DNA of 64,000 nucleotides from Paenibacillus luteus. GTDB taxonomy: Bacteria; Bacillota; Bacilli; Paenibacillales; Paenibacillaceae. Where the stretch lies: the NCBI RefSeq assembly GCF_006542765.1, contig NZ_SKCD01000007.1, positions 1 through 64,000 of the forward strand. Direction: 5' to 3'. The position numbers were made by a program, and so were the translations under genes. This document shows, piece by piece, positions 57,453 to 64,000 of the stretch (within the stretch, counting starts at the first letter, position 1; each line of letters starts with the position of its first letter). The notes beneath the pieces are model-generated. The model was not told the origin of the DNA, searched no databases, and saw only the letters and a program-made list of their open reading frames with translations.

Positions 57453-59756
57453 ATCCGGTTTCCATTCCTCCGGCAGCAAACGCTGGTACTGGGCTTGCAA
57501 ATACCGGTCATCAATAAGCACAAGCGTACCGCGATCGTTCTCTGACCGGATTAATCGCCCACCAGCCTGCAGCACCTTGTTCATTCCGGGATAGACGTAA
57601 GCATAATCATAACCGTTCTTGTTCTGTCCGTTAAAATAATCCTTCAGCATGTTCCGTTCCACCCCAAGCTGGGGCAGCCCGACGCCGACCACGATGACAC
57701 CGATCAAGCGGTCTCCCACTAAATCCACACCCTCAGAGAACACGCCGCCCATGACGGCAAAGCCAATTAGCGATTGTTCCTTGTCACCCGCGAACGTCTT
57801 CAAGAAGCTGTCGCGTTCCTCTTCCGACATATCGGGCCTTTGCAGCAACACCTCCGCATCGAATGCGGAGCCTGCCGGAATTGACCATTCTTTCAGCTCC
57901 ATATACGTCTCATAAACCGCATTCATATAAGCATACGATGGAAAGAAGACAAAGTAATTGCCCGGCCGTTCCTTCATGAGCTGCAAAATTAACTGTGCAA
58001 TAGGCTGCTTCGACTCGTCTCGGTCATGGTATCGGGTCGAAAGCGGCTTGATGATCACATCCAGCTGTTCCTTGGAGAAAGGCGATGGGACCGCCAGCGT
58101 ATAATCCTCCTCTCTCGCTCCCAACATGTCCATATAATAAGAGACCGGCGAGAGTGTAGCGGAGAAATAAATATGCGAGCGGTAGCCCTTGCCCATTTGC
58201 TGCAGCAGCAGCGACGGGTCTAAGCAAAATAACTTAAGCCGAACATCGTTTTTGGATAGCTCCGTGTAAACGACGTAACGTTCATCGAACAGCTTGGCCG
58301 TGCGGATGAAGTTTTGCGCGTTAAAATACAGATCAAGCAGCTGTCCGCCTGCACCCAGTCCTGCGGCTAGCGCTTGCTCGGCTGCTGATGCAAAGCTCTC
58401 TGCGAGCGCAACCAGCTCCTCCGGCAGCTGCCGTTCGACCAAATGCGGCACCCCGTCACTGCTTTTGCGCAGCGCAATAAAATAATCATTCATCGCCTTC
58501 GCCGTGCGGTAACCTTCGCCATGAACTCCCTTCAGCTCGCGCTGCAGCGCCAGAAACGGAGCCTTGGACAGCTCGGCCGAGAACATTTCGCGCGCCCGGT
58601 CGACCAAATTATGCGCCTCATCCACGAGCAGTGCCGTTCGCTTCTTCATCTCGGCATATTGGCGCTTAAATGAAATGCGAGGATCAAAAATATAATTATA
58701 ATCACAGATGACCGCATCCGCAGCGTAAGCCAAATCCAGCGAAAACTCAAACGGACACACCTTGTGCTTATGGGCATAAGCCTCTATGACAGGCCTTGTC
58801 ATGATCGTTTCCTGCGCCAATATATCAAGGACCGCGCCATTTATTCGGTCATAATATCCATCCGCATAAGGACAATGCTCCCTCTCGCAGCGTACCTCTT
58901 CCTGAAAACAAATCTTATCCTTCGCCGTAATGGTGACCGCGTGCAGGTGAAGTCCCTTGTCGCGCATGAACAGCAGCGCATCCTCGGCCGCTGCTCTCGT
59001 CGTCGTTCGCGCCGTCAAATAATAAAAGCGCTGCAGCATGCCCGAACCGATCGCTTTGATCGTCGGATAAGTCGTCGAGATCGTCTTACCAATGCCCGTA
59101 GGCGCCTTGGCAAACAAGCGCACGCCCTCATCAATGGATTTATATACCGCTCCAGCCAGCTTACGCTGCCCTGCCCGGTACGTATCGAAAGGGAAAGCGA
59201 GCCCGCTTATGCTCTCGTTGCGGGCAAGCTCATGGCCTCGGCGCAGCTGGGCATAAGGCGCATAACGCGCAGCAACCTCATGAACGTATTGTTCCAGCTC
59301 CTCATAGCTGGCCTTCCTTACAAACCGCCGTTCCTCCTCCGTTTCCGTCTGTACATAGGTAAGCTGAATGCGCATAGCCGGCAGCTCATGCTCTTTCGCA
59401 TACATATAGGCATAGAATAGCGCCTGCGCCCAGTGCACAGGATATCCATCCTCCGTAATCCGGTCGAGATCGCCGCCAGTTGATTTAATCTCGTCAATGG
59501 TCAAGAGCGGCTCGGTCCCCAGCAGCCCGTCACAGCGGCCATCCACGACAAATAGCAGATCATCCACCCGGATATCCGCTTTGACATAAACCTCTTTATG
59601 ATCCTGCTCACTATACGTGCGCTGCACTCTCTGATGCGCCTTCGTGCCCTCATGCATCGTATCGATCGTATTTAGCCGAACATCGATGCTCCCGCTAAGA
59701 AATACATATTCGACCAAGTGTCTCACTGAAATCGTAACCGTATCATTCATTAGCAT
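57435..59756 (-). CDS. Rad3/XPD-like (DinG-type) DNA helicase fused to a PD-(D/E)XK nuclease-like domain
   Basis: About 773 residues. The N-terminal part (about 1-170) resembles a PD-(D/E)XK nuclease: HEGTKAHQRVQ, VDGRCDGLLG and IDEIKSTGG supply the metal Asp and ExK. Then comes a superfamily-2 iron-sulfur helicase: Walker A APTGIGKTIS (about 228), four cysteines around CFQEEVRC...HCPY...CPFEF, DEAH box LVDEAHNLVDRARE, FSATLSP, GGVFSEGVDLVG and QAGGRLIRS. It probably unwinds and trims damaged DNA. ATG 59756 is preferred over longer frames, but its ribosome site is weak; ATG 59750 is an alternative. The 3' end overlaps the convergent gene by 18 bases. Confidence 0.88.
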   Translation of the reverse strand: MLMNDTVTISVRHLVEYVFLSGSIDVRLNTIDTMHEGTKAHQRVQRTYSEQDHKEVYVKADIRVDDLLFVVDGRCDGLLGTEPLLTIDEIKSTGGDLDRITEDGYPVHWAQALFYAYMYAKEHELPAMRIQLTYVQTETEEERRFVRKASYEELEQYVHEVAARYAPYAQLRRGHELARNESISGLAFPFDTYRAGQRKLAGAVYKSIDEGVRLFAKAPTGIGKTISTTYPTIKAIGSGMLQRFYYLTARTTTRAAAEDALLFMRDKGLHLHAVTITAKDKICFQEEVRCEREHCPYADGYYDRINGAVLDILAQETIMTRPVIEAYAHKHKVCPFEFSLDLAYAADAVICDYNYIFDPRISFKRQYAEMKKRTALLVDEAHNLVDRAREMFSAELSKAPFLALQRELKGVHGEGYRTAKAMNDYFIALRKSSDGVPHLVERQLPEELVALAESFASAAEQALAAGLGAGGQLLDLYFNAQNFIRTAKLFDERYVVYTELSKNDVRLKLFCLDPSLLLQQMGKGYRSHIYFSATLSPVSYYMDMLGAREEDYTLAVPSPFSKEQLDVIIKPLSTRYHDRDESKQPIAQLILQLMKERPGNYFVFFPSYAYMNAVYETYMELKEWSIPAGSAFDAEVLLQRPDMSEEERDSFLKTFAGDKEQSLIGFAVMGGVFSEGVDLVGDRLIGVIVVGVGLPQLGVERNMLKDYFNGQNKNGYDYAYVYPGMNKVLQAGGRLIRSENDRGTLVLIDDRYLQAQYQRLLPEEWKPDLHHGV

Positions 59757-59925
59757 AACGTCTCGTCTACCGCTCCCAAAAAGAACATTTGTTCCTTTTA
59801 TTGTACCACATGCGCCAATGCAAACGTAAATCTCTTGGCTGTGCATAACCTCTATGTATTGACCTTTCATCAAAGTGCTAGTACGATTTTAATTGTATTT
59901 TATTGTCATAAAAGGAGAACCGCTC

Positions 59926-60210
59926 ATGAAAAAAAATCAGCCTATTTCGCGGTTCTTTTCACCGCTGTAACATTAACCCTTATTATTTATTTAACTGGAA
60001 CTAGCACGTCAGCAAATACTGAAAAAGAATATAGAACAAACTTTTAAAAACCTTATTACAGCGGTCAATAACAAAGATGTAAGTAGTATGATTAAGTATT
60101 CACTTGATGTTCGATTCTCAGATGATGATATTCGAAAGACCGAATACGTGCCTGGGCATGAATATGATGATAAAATCTCTGGTTCCCAAACTCCCATGCT
60201 AGAGACCATC
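59926..60210 (+). pseudogene. frameshifted and truncated exported-protein gene
   Basis: A ribosome site (AAAGGAG) and ATG 59926 run into an A8 tract, then out of frame. One frame over, a clear signal peptide follows (SAYFAVLFTAVTLTLIIYL); after a second shift near 60020 the sequence continues TFKNLITAVNNKDVSSMIKY, then KYSLDVRFSDDDIRKTEY, before losing sense near 60210. This looks like a small exported protein of the NTF2-like type broken by two frameshifts and a 3' truncation. Slippage at A8 could also be a sequencing error. Confidence 0.6.
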
Positions 60211-60307
60211 CATCACTTCCATCTTTGTCGTAATACAACACAACATTGTTGCGTTATAAAGCCAAAAAAGAGAACTGTCGCGAAACAGCCCTCCATTGCC
60301 CTGCCCA

Positions 60308-61201
60308 TTACGCTTCCCTTTCGCTCGCTCGCTTCTTTACCGGGATCCAGATCTCGCTACGGAACGCCGGCGAGCTCGTGTCCTTGCTCACGTTACGCAG
60401 CATCTCCGGCCCCGGCGCCAGCTCGAAGCCGGTCGTCGGGAACCACTCGGAATAGATACGCCCCCATACCGATTGCAGCGCCTCCGGGAACGGGCCAACC
60501 GCTTCGAACAACGCCCACGTCGTCGCCGCCACCTCCAGCGCCGCGAACCGCTCCGGGCAGGCATTCGTCGTCGCGGCGCCGATATAATAGTCGAACTCGC
60601 CTTGCTCATCCCTGCGTCCCTCGGAGAAGTTCGCCGACGCGCTGACGAGTCCCGCCGGCTCGACGTCGGACAGCCGTTCCAAGCGTACGAACTCCTCCTC
60701 GTCCAGCGAATTCCACATCGCCGCGATGTACGGGTTCACGCCATGGTGGAACACGATCGGCACCCGCTTGCTGTAGCCGACGATGCGGAACGCTTCCTTG
60801 TCCACGATCCGATAGTTCATCTCGCTTCCTCCCTGTATCGTCAATCGGAAGGTCATCGGCGGATAAGCTTTCAGCATCGCTCCCGGCCTCCTGGCTTCGG
60901 AAGGCGTCGCGTCGTGCAACTGCTGGAATGCCCGCGCAAACGCGTCCGGCGACGAATAGCCGTACTTCAGGGCGATGTCGATCACCTTCGCGTCGCTTTG
61001 CCGCAGCTCTGCCGCGGCGCGCGTCAGCCTTCTGCGCCGGACGTACTCGGACAGCGGAATGCCCGCCAGGAACGAGAACATTCGGGTGAAGTGATACTCC
61101 GAGCAAAGCGCGATCCGCGCCGCCTCGGTCATGTCGATGTCGTCCGTGAGCCGCGCTTCAATGTATGCCAGCGCGGCGTTCATGTGCTTCAGCGAATCCA
61201 T
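60308..61201 (-). CDS. AraC-family regulator with GyrI-like effector domain
   Basis: A 297-residue regulator. Two HTH motifs form the N-terminal AraC domain (about 1-105: [48 protein letters not shown] in parts), and the C-terminal GyrI-like/Rob-type domain (about 130-290: [37 protein letters not shown]) senses a small ligand. Related proteins activate multidrug exporters. The gene is clearly richer in G+C than its surroundings, with many CGC/GGC/GCC codons, which suggests recent acquisition. A weak hairpin with a T-run follows the stop on the minus strand near 60261-60290. Confidence 0.9.
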   Translation of the reverse strand: MDSLKHMNAALAYIEARLTDDIDMTEAARIALCSEYHFTRMFSFLAGIPLSEYVRRRRLTRAAAELRQSDAKVIDIALKYGYSSPDAFARAFQQLHDATPSEARRPGAMLKAYPPMTFRLTIQGGSEMNYRIVDKEAFRIVGYSKRVPIVFHHGVNPYIAAMWNSLDEEEFVRLERLSDVEPAGLVSASANFSEGRRDEQGEFDYYIGAATTNACPERFAALEVAATTWALFEAVGPFPEALQSVWGRIYSEWFPTTGFELAPGPEMLRNVSKDTSSPAFRSEIWIPVKKRASEREA

Positions 61202-61564
61202 ATCTGCTTCTGACCTCCTCTCGTGAACAGAATAACAGGAAGCGCGAAGACGTATCCGACTTTCATTGCACCGTTATGCAGGGCTAGTCTTGTGTCACCC
61301 GGCTTCGGCACGTCAGGCTCAGGTGGTCGGAGAGAAAGAGAGCGTCTTGGATGGTACAAGGTGGGACTACGTTCAGAGAGCTTTATATTAAGACGAGGTT
61401 CAAAGCGGTATAGCAATCCCGCCCCAGAATACTAATTAACAATTTAATTAAACAAGAAAGCCATCAAAGCAAAATCAATGAGTTATGCACTTGCAGGTAG
61501 AACATGGGAATTAAGTATCGTTCTCCGTTAGCGTAATCGTCAGATGTCCAATGAAACAAATTCT
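61202..61564. other. intergenic region without a recognisable gene
   Basis: About 360 bases. The half next to the AraC gene is GC-rich and its open frames (for example minus 61189-61416) show no domain or ribosome site; the half next to hisB is AT-rich. The composition change near 61430 may mark a junction of transferred DNA. Confidence 0.4.
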
Positions 61565-61575
61565 CCCCCCCCCCC
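61565..61575. repeat. homopolymeric tract of eleven C residues
   Basis: An uninterrupted C11 run in non-coding DNA 38 bases downstream of the hisB stop. Long G/C tracts are rare in this type of genome and prone to slippage; here it is outside any promoter or ORF that I recognise. Confidence 0.9.
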
Positions 61576-61612
61576 ATAATTTTTCACACGTAAGCGTCTA
61601 TACATATTTTTT

Positions 61613-62197
61613 TCATAATGATAACGTACCCTTCGTAGACGGAATAACATCGCCTGTTATCCTAATTGCTTTCTTCAACGCATCGCCGAATGCCACGAAA
61701 ATCGCCTCATTTATATGGTGTGTATTTTTGCCGTATTCCAAATTGATGTGCATGGTTATCCCGCTATTATTCGCTACAGCAAGAAAAAACTCTTCGGTTA
61801 GTTCGGTTTCAAACTCGCCTGCTCGTGTTGACGGCATTTCCACGTTAAACACTAAAAAAGAGCGATTAGATATACTCAAATCCACTAATGCTAAGCTCTC
61901 ATCCATAGGTATACGCGAACTACCATAACGGTTTATACCTTTTTTATCCCCTATAGCCTTTTTGATTGCTTGCCCCAAGCATATTCCAATGTCCTCAACC
62001 GTGTGATGCCCATCTATCTCTAAATCACCTTTGCAATCCACATTTAGTTTTATTCCTGCCCTAAAAGCAAAAAGCATGAGCATATGGTTAAAGAATCCAA
62101 TTCCCGTGTTGATGTTGCCTTCACTGTATTCATCGAGATTAAGATCCAGTTTAATTTCTGTTTCTTTTGTTTTTCTGTTAATTAATGCCTCTCGCAC
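61613..62197 (-). CDS. hisB: imidazoleglycerol-phosphate dehydratase (orphan)
   Basis: A 194-residue HisB, catalysing the sixth step of histidine synthesis. Metal-binding motifs are intact: GIGFFNHMLMLFA (about 32-44), GDLEIDGHHTVEDIGI (about 58-73) and GKNTHHINEA (about 160-169). It starts with GTG 62197, AAGGGAG 9 bases upstream. It is alone, not in a his operon, and is markedly AT-rich compared with its neighbours, with a clostridial flavour to the sequence. Either a relocated essential gene or an acquired second copy. Confidence 0.92.
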   Translation of the reverse strand: MREALINRKTKETEIKLDLNLDEYSEGNINTGIGFFNHMLMLFAFRAGIKLNVDCKGDLEIDGHHTVEDIGICLGQAIKKAIGDKKGINRYGSSRIPMDESLALVDLSISNRSFLVFNVEMPSTRAGEFETELTEEFFLAVANNSGITMHINLEYGKNTHHINEAIFVAFGDALKKAIRITGDVIPSTKGTLSL

Positions 62198-62296
62198 TAT
62201 AACAAACTCCCTTCTTAACTGAGGTACTGCCTTTTGGTATTGCTAGCCAAATGAATTCGATTAAGACCGCATCCTTCATCACTTTACTACTATAAT

Positions 62297-62325
62297 ATAT
62301 TAACGCAATAAAGTAATAATGTAAA
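62297..62325 (-). promoter_or_regulatory. sigma-A promoter of hisB
   Basis: On the minus strand TTTACA (62320-62325), a 17-base spacer and TAATAT (62297-62302), about 100 bases upstream of hisB. No T-box features (such as the AGGGTGGNACCGCG element) are seen in the leader. Confidence 0.55.
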
Positions 62326-62510
62326 GTTATGTAAGTCGGTCAGCCACGCTAAATTGCCCGTTAGCTTAATGAAGTATCGTCAGTCTAACATTTTATTTTC
62401 TCAGTTTAGAACTTTATTTTCTTCTGACATCTAGAGCTAAATTTAACTGATCGCCGCGCGAGCATTTCAAACAATAGCAATAGAAGAATGTTATTCATGT
62501 GATTCCATGC
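62326..62510. other. intergenic region without a recognisable gene
   Basis: AT-rich sequence between the hisB promoter and the terminator of the next gene. No ORF, RNA or repeat was recognised. Confidence 0.4.
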
Positions 62511-62534
62511 AAAAAAAGGACGCCGAGGCGTCCC
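62511..62534 (-). terminator. intrinsic terminator after the acidic orphan gene
   Basis: GGACGCC (62518-62524) pairs with GGCGTCC (62527-62533); the two-base gap means the inner pair opens. The minus strand continues with seven T residues. Confidence 0.8.
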
Positions 62535-62553
62535 TTTACGTTTATTCAGTCAA

Positions 62554-62928
62554 TTAAAGATCTTCCGTCTCTTCCTCGGGATGACGGCCGACTCCGTTTA
62601 GCAAATCCGTGCCATGAAACTCCTCGCCCGGGGATGCAGGGTCAACGGGGCTGTCCTTCGCTATGAGATCCGCATCCGGAACGGCGGCCAGCTCCTCGGA
62701 AATCTCTTCAGGAGTGTCCACTTCATTTCGAGCATCCAATGGATAAGGAACATGAGGCTCATGCACATGCTCATTTTCTTTCGGATATTGCTTCAGCAGA
62801 AGCTCAGACGCCTCTGAAACGGCGCCCTCCGGCACATCCTCCGTAAATAAGCCAAACGCGGGATCAATATCCTTTTCGGTCGCCAAGCTATTTGATTTCC
62901 GTTTATGTTGATCTTGCTCGTTTATCAT
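62554..62928 (-). CDS. acidic, probably disordered hypothetical protein
   Basis: A 124-residue hydrophilic protein rich in Glu, Asp and Pro (EKDIDPAFGLFTEDVPEGA; HEPHVPYPLDARNEVD; RHPEEETEDL). No membrane segment, cysteine or known domain; likely disordered. GGAGG lies 8 bases before ATG 62928, and a terminator follows, so it is a real gene. It is preceded on the same strand by the PP2C gene (98-base gap). Not recognised. Confidence 0.65.
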   Translation of the reverse strand: MINEQDQHKRKSNSLATEKDIDPAFGLFTEDVPEGAVSEASELLLKQYPKENEHVHEPHVPYPLDARNEVDTPEEISEELAAVPDADLIAKDSPVDPASPGEEFHGTDLLNGVGRHPEEETEDL

Positions 62929-63026
62929 TTCGATTGCCTCCTCCGTTGTTCTACCCTATAATACCCACTTGGCCCATCATTCTAACCAATTATTATTAGA
63001 TTGCATAAATTCAACAAAGTCGCAGG

Positions 63027-63905
63027 CTATGCTTGGGTATAGGCCAAAATCAATAGCGTTGCATTATCCTGGTAAGGCCTCTGTTGTTCTAAAACATATT
63101 GAAGGATATAATCCGCTGCATCCTGCGGGGAGAGATTAGCCGCTTCCTCCAGCAGCTCTTCCGTTAAATCCTCGTAAAGGCCGTCGCTGCAGAGCAAAAC
63201 CCAATCGCCTTCCTGCAGCTTCAGCGGCTTTTGACTAGCATCTATTTCAGTCACGCTCGGGATACCCAAATAACTAGTTAGCAAGTACCGATCCGGATGC
63301 GACTCCGCCTCTTCCAGCGTAAGCTTTCCCGCCAGTACCCGCTCGTACAACCGATTGGCATAGATATGATCCCGCGTCAAAGGAACAAGCACACCGCTGC
63401 GATACAAATATATCCGGCTATCGCCTACTGATATCCAGTGCAGCTGCCCCTCACGAATTACAGTCGCCACAAGCGTCGTGCCCACATGCCACTCCAGCTT
63501 ATGTTCAAGCGCCAACTCATAAACCGCTTGGCCTGCAAAGTGCATGGACAGCTCCAGCGCCTCTGGCACACTGCTCCATTCCGCTTTATGAGCATAAACG
63601 CTCAGCATCGTCTCGACCGCAAGCTGCCCGGCTTCCTTGCCCATTTCATAACCGCCCATACCATCAGCAAGCACGGCGAGCAGACCATGCCCCTTGCTCA
63701 ATTTTTGATCCTCCAGAGAAGAGAAGCCATACGCATCCTGCTGCTCCTCCCGCTTTCCGATATGCTGAGCATAGCCCGTCACTATTTGATGCGTCGCCAT
63801 GTATCGATTCGATTTTATAAATAAACGATAAATGGCCTGCCAGCCTTGAAATAGCAGACGCCTCAGCTTTGCTGCGCTTTTGCTTAACCATCTCGTCATC
63901 ACCAT
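63027..63905 (-). CDS. PP2C-type serine/threonine phosphatase
   Basis: A 292-residue protein phosphatase. A basic N-terminal extension (about 1-38) precedes the PP2C domain (about 40-288) with the metal-binding motifs REEQQDAYG, VLADGMGGYEMG, ISVGDSRIYLYR, LLCSDGLYEDL and QDNATLLIL. It resembles the stand-alone PrpC/Stp type that opposes PASTA kinases, but no kinase gene is adjacent in the window. The start at ATG 63905 follows GGCGGGGAT; ATG 63899 is an alternative. Confidence 0.92.
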   Translation of the reverse strand: MVMTRWLSKSAAKLRRLLFQGWQAIYRLFIKSNRYMATHQIVTGYAQHIGKREEQQDAYGFSSLEDQKLSKGHGLLAVLADGMGGYEMGKEAGQLAVETMLSVYAHKAEWSSVPEALELSMHFAGQAVYELALEHKLEWHVGTTLVATVIREGQLHWISVGDSRIYLYRSGVLVPLTRDHIYANRLYERVLAGKLTLEEAESHPDRYLLTSYLGIPSVTEIDASQKPLKLQEGDWVLLCSDGLYEDLTEELLEEAANLSPQDAADYILQYVLEQQRPYQDNATLLILAYTQA

Positions 63906-64000
63906 ACGATCCCCGCCTTATTTACGCTGCTGAGTTTCTGTCTCTCAACTGTATAGTTATGGCTGGGTTTCTTCAATTATACTTCAATAGCCAATTTGGC

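Noticed and set aside
62198..62300. A histidine T-box or riboswitch before hisB
   Set aside because: No T-box sequence, specifier loop or terminator/antiterminator pair is visible; only a simple promoter.

Overview
The window looks like chromosomal DNA of a Paenibacillus-type member of the Bacillales. The evidence is Gram-positive style AGGAGG ribosome sites, sigma-A promoters, Firmicutes-type genes (LTA-synthase family, PerR, BmrCD-like exporter, OpuC-like importer, VanY-like peptidase) and short intergenic gaps closed by strong intrinsic terminators. The species cannot be fixed from sequence alone. No rRNA, tRNA, CRISPR array or prophage was seen. The left edge cuts the end of an IS3-type insertion sequence.

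The outstanding region is 203-15163. Twelve minus-strand genes, packed with small gaps or overlaps, run from an OpuC/EgtU-type quaternary-amine ABC importer through an LLM flavin monooxygenase, a DUF427 protein and an EamA permease to a hydantoinase, an N-carbamoyl amidohydrolase, a urocanase paralogue, a DUF917 (S-methyl thiohydantoin desulfurase family) protein, a histidine ammonia-lyase paralogue and an IclR regulator. The lyase lacks the Ala-Ser-Gly triad that forms the MIO cofactor, and the urocanase paralogue lacks the essential urocanase cysteine. Together this predicts uptake and stepwise breakdown of a betaine of histidine such as ergothioneine or its S-methyl form (trimethylamine elimination, hydration, desulfurisation, ring opening, decarbamoylation to glutamate) rather than ordinary histidine use. 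A promoter and a leader with a large intrinsic terminator precede the operon. A second DUF427 gene stands just upstream.

15528-21596 is a mannoside-type sugar operon (ABC importer plus GH125 exo-alpha-1,6-mannosidase) with a GntR/LacI-type regulator, three copies of a candidate operator and a cre-like site. 22155-25036 is a peroxide-stress cluster (KatA, winged-helix regulator, PerR) with two PerR-box-like sites. 25073-25555 is degraded DNA with an EAL-domain remnant and two tiny ORFs. 25632-26045 looks like a free-standing structured non-coding RNA with its own promoter and terminator.

26051-44143 is mostly housekeeping and accessory genes: cardiolipin synthase, dGTPase, nucleoside hydrolase, VanY-like peptidase, LTA-synthase-like protein, thiol peroxidase, asparaginase, a Fur-box-linked ferric-reductase/ApbE operon, PadR, and an MMPL exporter with MarR. 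44399-50435 holds a GGDEF-EAL protein, a repeat-containing secreted protein and a chemoreceptor whose upstream region has Spo0A-box-like inverted repeats. 50600-54856 is a BmrCD-like exporter with a leader peptide and tandem terminators. 54923-56837 is flavohaemoglobin with a perfect Fnr-type site and a short Crp/Fnr regulator. 59757-62325 is a patchwork: a frameshifted lipoprotein, a GC-rich AraC regulator, an 11-C tract and an isolated AT-rich hisB. The window ends with an acidic orphan protein and a PP2C phosphatase. Two copies of a 90-base dispersed stem-loop repeat lie at 36051 and 50451.
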